Below, one piece after another: positions 27,067-34,706 of a DNA stretch of 43,831 nucleotides. Made by a program: the position numbers and the translations under genes. Source of the DNA: Parendozoicomonas sp. Alg238-R29 (GTDB lineage: Bacteria; Pseudomonadota; Gammaproteobacteria; Pseudomonadales; Endozoicomonadaceae); assembly GCF_947331445.1 (NCBI RefSeq), contig NZ_CAMZOG010000034.1:1-43831 (forward strand), given 5' to 3'. Numbering within the stretch: the stretch's first letter is position 1; the number at the start of each line of letters is the position of its first letter. Below the pieces are notes generated by a model. It did no database searches, was not told the DNA's origin, and was given only the letters and a program-made list of their open reading frames with translations.

Positions 27067-27924
27067 ATGGGAGAGGTCAAAGACAGGGCTGTATCAGCAA
27101 AGCAGGCTGTGGTTGATATTCCTGTTTTGAAAAAAGAAGCGAAGAAGGGGGCGCAGATCATTCCTTCAACAGGCCTACCTAAAATGAAGCGCAAGGAATA
27201 TGAAGAAGAAAAGCGCCTTCTACAGATTGAACTGGTAAAAATGCAGAGTTGGGTGAAGGAGAGTGGTGAAAAAGTCATTATTCTTTTTGAAGGCCGTGAT
27301 GCTGCTGGCAAGGGTGGCACCATTAAGCGAATGACCGAACATTTAAACCCTCGTGGTGCTCGCGTTGTTGCTCTGGAAAAACCGTCAGATCGAGAACTCG
27401 GACAATGGTATTTTCAACGTTATGTGCAACATCTACCAACGGAAGGTGAAATCGTTCTCTTTGATCGCTCCTGGTATAACCGCGCCGGTGTGGAAAAGGT
27501 CATGGGCTATTGCACTAAAAAGCAGTACATGAGCTTCATTCGTGAAGTGGCCGATTTTGAACGGATGCTGGTGCATAGCGGAATCAAGGTATTTAAACTC
27601 TGGTTCTCGGTAAGCCGGGATGAACAACTCAGGCGGTTTGAGAAACGACGCATTGACCCGCTAAAACAATGGAAACTCTCTCCAGTTGATAAAGCTTCAA
27701 TTGATAAGTGGGATGACTACACCAAAGCCAAAGAGCAGATGTTCCATTACACAGATACCCGTGATGCGCCCTGGACCGTTGTTCGCTCTGATGATAAAAA
27801 ACGTGCCCGCTTAAATGCAATGCGCTTTGTTCTTAATAACCTGTCTTATAAAGGAAAAGACAAAAATATTGTTAGAAAGCCTGACCAAGCTGTTGTGGGG
27901 AGTGCTGAGCAGGATATTGAGTAA
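27067..27924 (+). CDS. ppk2: polyphosphate kinase 2 (PPK2 class I type)
   Basis: Transfers phosphate between polyphosphate and a nucleoside diphosphate. The 285-residue single PPK2 domain has Walker A FEGRDAAGKGGTIKR (G76-G84), Walker B FDRSWYNRAGVEKVMGYC, and the lid region RRIDPLKQWKLSPVD with its basic residues. ALEKPSDRELGQWYFQRY between them is also family-typical. GGGAGGG lies just before ATG 27067. It forms a single-gene unit between two hairpins. Substrate preference (ADP or GDP) is not certain from sequence. Confidence 0.94.
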   Translation: MGEVKDRAVSAKQAVVDIPVLKKEAKKGAQIIPSTGLPKMKRKEYEEEKRLLQIELVKMQSWVKESGEKVIILFEGRDAAGKGGTIKRMTEHLNPRGARVVALEKPSDRELGQWYFQRYVQHLPTEGEIVLFDRSWYNRAGVEKVMGYCTKKQYMSFIREVADFERMLVHSGIKVFKLWFSVSRDEQLRRFEKRRIDPLKQWKLSPVDKASIDKWDDYTKAKEQMFHYTDTRDAPWTVVRSDDKKRARLNAMRFVLNNLSYKGKDKNIVRKPDQAVVGSAEQDIE

Positions 27925-27945
27925 CCGTTATATTTAAAAGCTCTG

Positions 27946-27979
27946 AAAAACATCAGTTGCTGCCAGCTGATGTTTTTTT
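27946..27979 (+). terminator. intrinsic terminator after ppk2
   Basis: Stem 27946-27956 (aaaaacatcag) with 27967-27977 (ctgatgttttt), extended by three inner pairs, followed by Ts to 27979. Confidence 0.88.
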
Positions 27980-28124
27980 CATGAATAACGGAACTGTTAA
28001 TGATGAGACCGAAACTGAAATTAGCTCTTTCTGGTTAGAATTAATAACAAAAATACGAACTAAGAAGAGGATGAAACTTCTAACCCCACGAATCTGATTC
28101 ATTGAACTGATGGTGGGAAATGGT

Positions 28125-30506
28125 ATGCAAAAGCTTGATACGGAGAAATCGACAGTAGTTAGTTTGAATACTTCTATGGAAGGAGGGGGAGCTAAAAAAG
28201 GCTCTACACCATCCGGTCAGGGAGTGGTAACGGTAGAAACTTCGTCACAGCTTCCATCAAAAGATGGCGCACTTTCTTTACCACCCACCGCTAAGGTTGA
28301 TGATAGAGATCCATCTGTTATCAGCGAAGCGCCCCCGCTAGTGAAGGAAGTTCCTCATGAAGTACGAGAAGCGCAATACTTGCTGTCTTCATGTGTTGGT
28401 GGTGGTTCAGCTTACGCTCAGGATATTGCTGAAGCATTTGTTAACGGGTTAATGCCGCAGGATCTCTTGCGCTTTGCTCAACTCTTAAAGGTTGAATCTG
28501 GTTCAATTGCGGCGATTAAGGCTGCGACAGGACTTAAGCTTGGAGGGGTAGTTACTAAAGTTAATAAGCTGCCAATACAGGTTGATCCAGTGGCTTTGGC
28601 GAAAGCAAAATCTATTGTTGTAGAGCGTTTGATTTTGAAATTGAATTCTTCCAGTCAGGAAGTTTTTGCTGAAATCGCAAACATCAATGTTGATGAACGG
28701 CAATTCTATGGTGCGTTTTTGCACCTGCTGAAGGTCGGCGATAAATATGAAGGCCTGCGAGAATATCTTGATATTCCACGGACCCAATGTTGGGGTCCCA
28801 TGCCAAAAGACATTATTGGCGTTCATACGCCTTTAACTATTCGCTGCACAATTGGAAAGAATAGAGAAAAATATCGTTTGATGGAAAATCATGTTGCTGC
28901 GATTGGTAACAGTGAGGCGCTAATGGGAAGCCCTCCTCCCACTCTTGCAAGACAAATCAGTGCTCCTCAGGAGCATGCAAAAAAACATCATTCTACCACG
29001 TCCCATATCACTATCGAAAAGGCGATTGAAGATACGTCAAAGGTGTTAGGAAGTGAGGTGCTTTATCGTTATAAGGGAGCAGAAAGCTCAGTGAAGTTTG
29101 ATGACGCGATTAGCAAGCATATAGATGGCTCTCCTGAAACCCGTGAATTATGCGGGCACTGGGTATCTCCTGAGACAGTGGATGAATTGTTAAGGCTGGT
29201 GACTCAGCATCTGGCTGGAAAAATGGATCTTACACGAGATGCGAACTTTGAGGATTACACGAACATCAGAATTATTGTGCTGGAAGGGGGCAGGATAACT
29301 ATTCAGTGTGATCGGCACTTTTCCCAGTTCTGTATTCCCAGTGCTCATAAAAAAAGAAAAGTCAAACACCTCAAAGGAGAAGGACACCTGCATTGCGTTA
29401 TTCATGTGAAATGGCATGAGCATGAATGGCAAGTTTGTGACTGCACCATAGATTATCGAGACGACGTAAACTCATCCCCCCGTCGTGAAGTTCAGCCTTC
29501 ACCGCTGGAAGGACCCAAGAAAAAAACAGAGAGGCATGAGAGAGCATCATCTCTTTCTCGCAGTCTCAGCGAAAGTGACCTTCCATCGTCGGGAGTAGAA
29601 ACCGCACAGGCTGCTCCTGAACCTGCCAGAGCGAAACGGCTTGAGGGGGATCGGTGGCTTGTTTGCAGTGACTTCGAAAAAGCTCAGGATTTTGAGCTTA
29701 TGAAAAATAATCTCAATTTTCATTTTGATGTTTGGGAGGAACAGATAGAGAGCGCTGAGCAGCAGGTAAAGAGTAAGCAGATGACCCAGGAGCTCACACA
29801 AAAGGTTGGTGGTATTTTTAAAAAAGCAGAGGTCGATGAACACTATGATCTGGAAAAGGTCGTCAGGCAGTGCCCTTCGGATGAAAATAAACAGCCTAAA
29901 TATACTCGGGACCAGATTGTAAGGGCTATGGAGTTTAACCTTGCTCTTGCAAGGACAAGAAGGGCTGCGCTAACAGAGCGCTGTGACGAAGTCTGTAAAG
30001 CGGTGTTGGAGCTTAGCTCGGATATTCCCCAAGTTGATGAATCCCTGTTTGAAAAGGACGATCTCCCAAGCCTGCGTAAGTTGCTAGGAATGTATGACAA
30101 AGTGAGAGACTGGCATAAAGAAACCTTAGAGAAATTAATAGATCTTACTGAGGCTGATTTGACACAAAAATCTACAGAGGACATTGAAACATTAAAGATT
30201 TGGGCCGTTTATCTTGAAACTCAATCAAAAGAGATTCTTGAGCCTTACCGCACTCCTGAATCTGAAGGTGGAGTTATCAGAACGGAATTGAAAATTGGTG
30301 GCGCGTCTGGAACGGGGCCAGATGACGTTATGAGAAGGAAGAGGGAGGAGGCAACCGCACTGCCATCTAAAGTGGCTTTCACATATAGCAACATCTTTAA
30401 GTGGTATCAGCGCAAAACTATCTATCTATTGGATAAAGAGCTGGAGCGAAGGGGGGTGGAATCGGAAGCAACGCAACAGTCTCAGGCTGCCGTAGTTCAC
30501 CCATAA
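28125..30506 (+). CDS. unrecognised large hydrophilic protein, 793 residues
   Basis: I recognise no family. Start 28125 has GGTGGGA a few bases upstream; ATG 28110 has none. The first 70 residues are low-complexity (S, G, T, P). Residues about 80-240 are helical (AQYLLSSCVGGGSAYAQDIA, VERLILKLNSSSQEVF). A central domain with H and C (EGHLHCVIHVKWHEHEWQVC) follows the basic cluster KKRKVK at 409-414. A charged, serine-rich linker (SSLSRSLSESDLPSS) leads to a helical C-terminal third. No signal peptide or membrane segment. Such proteins in host-associated bacteria are often effectors, but no translocation signal can be shown here. It has its own upstream AT-rich gap and a downstream hairpin. 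Confidence 0.8.
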   Translation: MQKLDTEKSTVVSLNTSMEGGGAKKGSTPSGQGVVTVETSSQLPSKDGALSLPPTAKVDDRDPSVISEAPPLVKEVPHEVREAQYLLSSCVGGGSAYAQDIAEAFVNGLMPQDLLRFAQLLKVESGSIAAIKAATGLKLGGVVTKVNKLPIQVDPVALAKAKSIVVERLILKLNSSSQEVFAEIANINVDERQFYGAFLHLLKVGDKYEGLREYLDIPRTQCWGPMPKDIIGVHTPLTIRCTIGKNREKYRLMENHVAAIGNSEALMGSPPPTLARQISAPQEHAKKHHSTTSHITIEKAIEDTSKVLGSEVLYRYKGAESSVKFDDAISKHIDGSPETRELCGHWVSPETVDELLRLVTQHLAGKMDLTRDANFEDYTNIRIIVLEGGRITIQCDRHFSQFCIPSAHKKRKVKHLKGEGHLHCVIHVKWHEHEWQVCDCTIDYRDDVNSSPRREVQPSPLEGPKKKTERHERASSLSRSLSESDLPSSGVETAQAAPEPARAKRLEGDRWLVCSDFEKAQDFELMKNNLNFHFDVWEEQIESAEQQVKSKQMTQELTQKVGGIFKKAEVDEHYDLEKVVRQCPSDENKQPKYTRDQIVRAMEFNLALARTRRAALTERCDEVCKAVLELSSDIPQVDESLFEKDDLPSLRKLLGMYDKVRDWHKETLEKLIDLTEADLTQKSTEDIETLKIWAVYLETQSKEILEPYRTPESEGGVIRTELKIGGASGTGPDDVMRRKREEATALPSKVAFTYSNIFKWYQRKTIYLLDKELERRGVESEATQQSQAAVVHP

Positions 30507-30514
30507 AACGCAAA

Positions 30515-30544
30515 GAAGAAGCCTTGATTAAACAGGACTTCTTC
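30515..30544. terminator. imperfect convergent hairpin between the 793-residue gene and cysZ
   Basis: GAAGAAG-CCTTG at 30515-30526 pairs with CAGG-CTTCTTC-like bases at 30533-30544 with one mismatch. It overlaps the cysZ stop codon. T runs are short, so this is tentative. Confidence 0.4.
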
Positions 30545-31262
30545 TATTCACCCAAAGGTGTGAACCACCAATCACGGCTGCCGGCATCACCACCAGATTC
30601 AGCAGCGGAATCATTGAGCACAGCGAAACCATTCCACCAAACAGCATGGTCTGCATGCGCGGTGCAGCCAGCTTCGTTTTCATATCTTTAAAACTCACCA
30701 GTTCGTTATCTGCAGCATAGTCGCAGTATTGAATGCCCATCATCCAGGCGGAAAATAAGTAAAAGAGCACCGGTCCGACAATCGGTATAAAAATAGATAA
30801 AACAAAAAAGAAAATGGCTCTGGGAAGGTAATACCAGAGTTTCTGAAGCTCGCGAACAATGGTCCGGGGTATTAATGCGGCAAGATCCTTCCAGCCACCT
30901 TCAGGCATGCACTCAGGATCGAGCCCCCTCTGAATCTTTTCGGCTAAAAAGCCATTGAAGGGGGCTGCAATAATGTTAGCCACTACAGTGAAGGTAAAAA
31001 ACATGCCCACAGCTATGGTTAGGGCAAACAGTGGCCAGACAATAAAAGAGAGAAAGCTCAGCCAGCCTGGTAGCCAGCCCATCATTTTATCCATCAGAGC
31101 AGAAAACTGGCTGGTGGCGAGCCAGATCATTCCACTGAAAACAATAATGTTTACCAGTAGCGGAATAATCACAAAAGCACGGATGCCGGGTTCAGGAAGT
31201 CGTTTCAGCCCAGTAAGAAAATAATCGAGACCCTGGCTTGTGGTTTGGATATGCTGTTTCAT
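30528..31262 (-). CDS. cysZ: CysZ/EI24 family sulfate uptake protein
   Basis: A 244-residue membrane protein of the CysZ family, linked to sulfate entry for cysteine synthesis. Family features include the N-terminal GLDYFLTGLKRLPEPGIRAFVIIPLLVN (starting at about residue 11), VANIIAAPFNGFLAEKI after the second membrane segment, FFFVLSIFIPIVGPVLFYLFSAWM, and IQYCDYAADNELVSFK. It is divergent from trxB with a 152-base gap. Confidence 0.9.
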   Translation of the reverse strand: MKQHIQTTSQGLDYFLTGLKRLPEPGIRAFVIIPLLVNIIVFSGMIWLATSQFSALMDKMMGWLPGWLSFLSFIVWPLFALTIAVGMFFTFTVVANIIAAPFNGFLAEKIQRGLDPECMPEGGWKDLAALIPRTIVRELQKLWYYLPRAIFFFVLSIFIPIVGPVLFYLFSAWMMGIQYCDYAADNELVSFKDMKTKLAAPRMQTMLFGGMVSLCSMIPLLNLVVMPAAVIGGSHLWVNRRSPV

Positions 31263-31411
31263 AATTTTTTAATGCTGATACAAAGTCTGAATAACAGCGA
31301 TAGATATTCTCGACTGGTTCCGGAAAGATCAGCTGGTTATTATGTCCGACAATTTTGCGTTGTGACAGTTTTATCAAGGCTCACAGACGAGCCTTTTGAT
31401 ACGGGGAGTGA

Positions 31412-32368
<957 letters not shown>

Positions 32369-32382
32369 TTGCTGTTTATAAC

Positions 32383-32411
32383 AAAGGCCGCCAAATCTGG
32401 CGGCCTTTTTT
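32383..32411. terminator. bidirectional terminator between trxB and yhcB
   Basis: An 11-bp perfect GC-rich stem, 32383-32393 (aaaggccgcca) with 32398-32408, loop AATC, followed by Ts to 32411 and preceded by As. Confidence 0.93.
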
Positions 32412-32424
32412 GTATCTGCTTCAA

Positions 32425-32880
32425 TTACGCAGCGGAGTCTTTGCCTGCATTTTTCTGTGGGTCAGCCACACGGAAGTTTTCGGAAAGAGTACCTTCATCG
32501 GCTTCGTTCTTTGGCGCGTAATCCTTGGGCTGCTCTGTAGGAATCGCCTTGTTGCTGATGGCCTGTGTTCCAAGAAGGGAATCATTCAGGCGATGACGAG
32601 TTAATTCATCTATGCACAATTCGCTGGCGCTGGTGGCCAGATGTTCGTGAACATCACGGTAGGTTTCAGTCAGGCGGTTAACCAGATGGGCGCTGGTGCT
32701 GAAATGATCAGACACCTTGTTCCGGTAATCCTTTAGTTCCGCTTCAAGCTCTGCTACGCGGGCGCGGGTATTTCCACCGGGGCGGCCGCCTACCAGGAAG
32801 TGGTATAAAACAACGCCAATGACGAGGCCGGTAAAAAAGGCCACTCCGCCAATGCTCCAAAGCAGGTTCGATATCTCCAC
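32425..32880 (-). CDS. zapG: YhcB/ZapG family (DUF1043) envelope protein
   Basis: A 151-residue single-pass inner-membrane protein. One membrane helix (about residues 8-28, GGVAFFTGLVIGVVLYHFLV) is followed by a coiled-coil (ARVAELEAELKDYRNKVSDH), then HFSTSAHLVNRLTETYRDVHEHLA, the DUF1043 core. A low-complexity tail follows. E. coli YhcB/ZapG links cell division and envelope growth. It is divergent from zapE, the same neighbour as in many gammaproteobacteria. Confidence 0.88.
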   Translation of the reverse strand: MEISNLLWSIGGVAFFTGLVIGVVLYHFLVGGRPGGNTRARVAELEAELKDYRNKVSDHFSTSAHLVNRLTETYRDVHEHLATSASELCIDELTRHRLNDSLLGTQAISNKAIPTEQPKDYAPKNEADEGTLSENFRVADPQKNAGKDSAA

Positions 32881-33100
32881 AGTCCAGCCTCAGGTTAAAC
32901 GTATCTTGTGTGCCCTAACTTATAGCCTTTTCTGGTCACTGTATAGAGATTCTGGGTAACTGTATGTTTTGTTCCTGGAGAGTGGCTGCCTGGCTGGGCA
33001 ATAATACCCAAAATTACAGCAGTAGTGGTGGGGTAGAGTCTTGATACGCTTCACGGTAAAGTGTGCCCCCCAGAATATTCACGCAGATAAAAAGAACAGC

Positions 33101-34198
33101 ATGACGCCTCTCGAGCATTACCAGCAGGATTTGAAACAGGACGGTTTTGTTCACGACCCGGCTCAGGAAGAAGCGGTCAAGCATCTTCAGCGGCTTTATG
33201 ATGACCTGTTGGCAGCGGACCAGAAAAAGAGTGGTTTAAAATCCCTTTTATCCTTTGGGCGTAAAAAGGTTGAACCTTGCCAAGGCATTTATTTCTGGGG
33301 AGGTGTTGGCCGTGGTAAAACCTACTTGGTGGATACCTTTTACGATTGCCTGCCTTTTGAAAATAAAATGCGTACGCACTTTCACAGATTTATGAAGCGT
33401 GTACATGGGGAACTGAAAACCCTTGATGGGGAGAAAAATCCGCTGATCATTGTGGCTCGCCGGTTAGCTGATGATGCCAAAGTCATTTGTTTCGACGAAT
33501 TCTTCGTGTCAGACATCACTGATGCCATGATTTTGGCCGGTTTGATGGAAGAGTTGTTTAAGAACGGCGTGACCCTTGTAGCCACCAGTAATATTGTTCC
33601 GGATGGCTTGTATAAAAATGGCCTGCAGCGCGCGCGATTCCTTCCCGCTATTGACCTGTTGAATCAATACACTGATGTGGTGAATGTCGATGGCGGTGTT
33701 GATTACCGTTTGCGTGTTCTTGAGCAGGCAAAGCTTTACCATTCTCCCCTTGGTCTGGAAGCCAAAACCGCTATGGAAAAAGATTTTTCGGCGCTGTCTC
33801 CAGATAAAGTTCAGGTTCGGGAAAATCATCATCTTGAGATAGAAGGGCGGTCAATCCATTACCTTAAAGTGTGTGAAGACATTGTCTGGTTTGATTTTAA
33901 AGCGCTCTGTGATGGTCCAAGAAGTCAGAATGACTACATAGAACTGGCTCGGGAATTTCACACCGTTCTGCTGTCTGATGTTCCTCAGATGGGGCGACCG
34001 ACTGATGATATGGCTCGTCGCTTTATCAATATGGTGGATGAGTTTTACGATCGGGGCGTTAAACTGATTATGTCTGGTGCCACGCCTTTGCTGGAACTGT
34101 ATACCGAAGGCAAGCTGGAGTTTGAATTTCAGCGTACCCTGAGCCGGCTACAGGAGATGCAATCCAGCGAATATCTGGCCAGAGAGCATAAGCCCTGA
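33101..34198 (+). CDS. zapE: cell division protein ZapE (AFG1-like ATPase)
   Basis: A 365-residue P-loop ATPase that acts at the Z ring under stress or low oxygen in E. coli. Walker A is GGVGRGKTYLVDTFYD, Walker B VICFDEFFVSDITDAMIL, and sensor region TLVATSNIVPDGLYKNGLQR. Start 33101 is chosen because homology begins at MTPLEHYQQDLKQ; the frame is open to TTG 33041. The Shine-Dalgarno is weak. The ArsR gene begins 15 bases after its stop, so read-through co-expression is possible. Confidence 0.93.
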   Translation: MTPLEHYQQDLKQDGFVHDPAQEEAVKHLQRLYDDLLAADQKKSGLKSLLSFGRKKVEPCQGIYFWGGVGRGKTYLVDTFYDCLPFENKMRTHFHRFMKRVHGELKTLDGEKNPLIIVARRLADDAKVICFDEFFVSDITDAMILAGLMEELFKNGVTLVATSNIVPDGLYKNGLQRARFLPAIDLLNQYTDVVNVDGGVDYRLRVLEQAKLYHSPLGLEAKTAMEKDFSALSPDKVQVRENHHLEIEGRSIHYLKVCEDIVWFDFKALCDGPRSQNDYIELAREFHTVLLSDVPQMGRPTDDMARRFINMVDEFYDRGVKLIMSGATPLLELYTEGKLEFEFQRTLSRLQEMQSSEYLAREHKP

Positions 34199-34213
34199 GG
34201 AATGGAGACAGCC

Positions 34214-34537
34214 ATGGATTGTGAGACAGGCCAGCAACCAGTCACGCTGAACGATGAGGAATACACAGGGCTGTCAAAAATTCTCAAAGTACTGGGGGAT
34301 GAAGGGCGACTGAGAATGGTAGTTGCCTGTATGAATGAACCCCGGGCCGTTTGTTATTTATCAGCAGTGGCTGGGTTGTCCCAGTCGCTTACCAGTCACC
34401 ACCTACGCTCCCTGCGAGAAATGCGTGTACTTCGCTCCACCAAAAGAGGGCGGCAGGTTTTTTATGAACTGGATGATGATCATATCCGCCATGTTCTTCA
34501 GGATTTGATTGTTCATGTCCGGGAAGATCACCAGTAA
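34214..34537 (+). CDS. ArsR/SmtB-family zinc-type repressor
   Basis: A 107-residue winged-helix metal sensor. The DNA-reading helix lies in LSQSLTSHHLRSLREMRVL and the wing in STKRGRQVFYELDDD. The last helix carries D88-x-H90-x10-H101-x2-E104, the exact alpha-5 site of SmtB/CzrA/ZiaR-type Zn(II) sensors. The alpha-3 ELCVCDL motif of CadC is only partly present (RAVCYLS). ATG 34214 (GGAG six bases upstream) is preferred to 34202. The next gene is the zinc-type P-ATPase, whose promoter contains a matching palindrome, so it most likely represses that exporter. Confidence 0.9.
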   Translation: MDCETGQQPVTLNDEEYTGLSKILKVLGDEGRLRMVVACMNEPRAVCYLSAVAGLSQSLTSHHLRSLREMRVLRSTKRGRQVFYELDDDHIRHVLQDLIVHVREDHQ

Positions 34538-34548
34538 GCTCCTTTCTG

Positions 34549-34574
34549 CTCTGGAATTGACCCTGATTCCAGAG
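34549..34574 (+). terminator. candidate terminator after the ArsR gene
   Basis: Nine-bp stem CTCTGGAAT (34549-34557) with ATTCCAGAG (34566-34574), loop of eight, followed by TTTCTT. It would isolate zntA from zapE-arsR. Confidence 0.65.
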
Positions 34575-34628
34575 TTTCTTCTCCTAAAGTCCTATATCCC
34601 TGAAATGTAAAGATATTCAGAATGTGTA

Positions 34629-34657
34629 TTGCACAGGATTTTTACGCAACCTAGTAT
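34629..34657 (+). promoter_or_regulatory. sigma-70 promoter of the zinc exporter
   Basis: TTGCAC at 34629-34634, a 17-base spacer, and TAGTAT at 34652-34657. It lies 50 bases before the zntA start, and the operator palindrome follows the -10 directly. Confidence 0.7.
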
Positions 34658-34673
34658 ATGAATTAATATTCAT
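34658..34673. promoter_or_regulatory. ArsR/SmtB-type operator
   Basis: ATGAAT-TAAT-ATTCAT, a 6-4-6 palindrome overlapping the expected start of transcription. ArsR/SmtB operators typically carry TGAA...TTCA arms like these, so the upstream ArsR protein is the likely ligand. Confidence 0.65.
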
Positions 34674-34706
34674 GCTTTTCTATTTCATCATAGTAAGGAG
34701 TTTTCG

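Noticed and set aside
31376-31395. AAGGCTC/GAGCCTT hairpin just before trxB as a leader terminator
   Set aside because: Seven pairs and only four Ts; too weak to separate from chance, and close to the trxB ribosome binding site.
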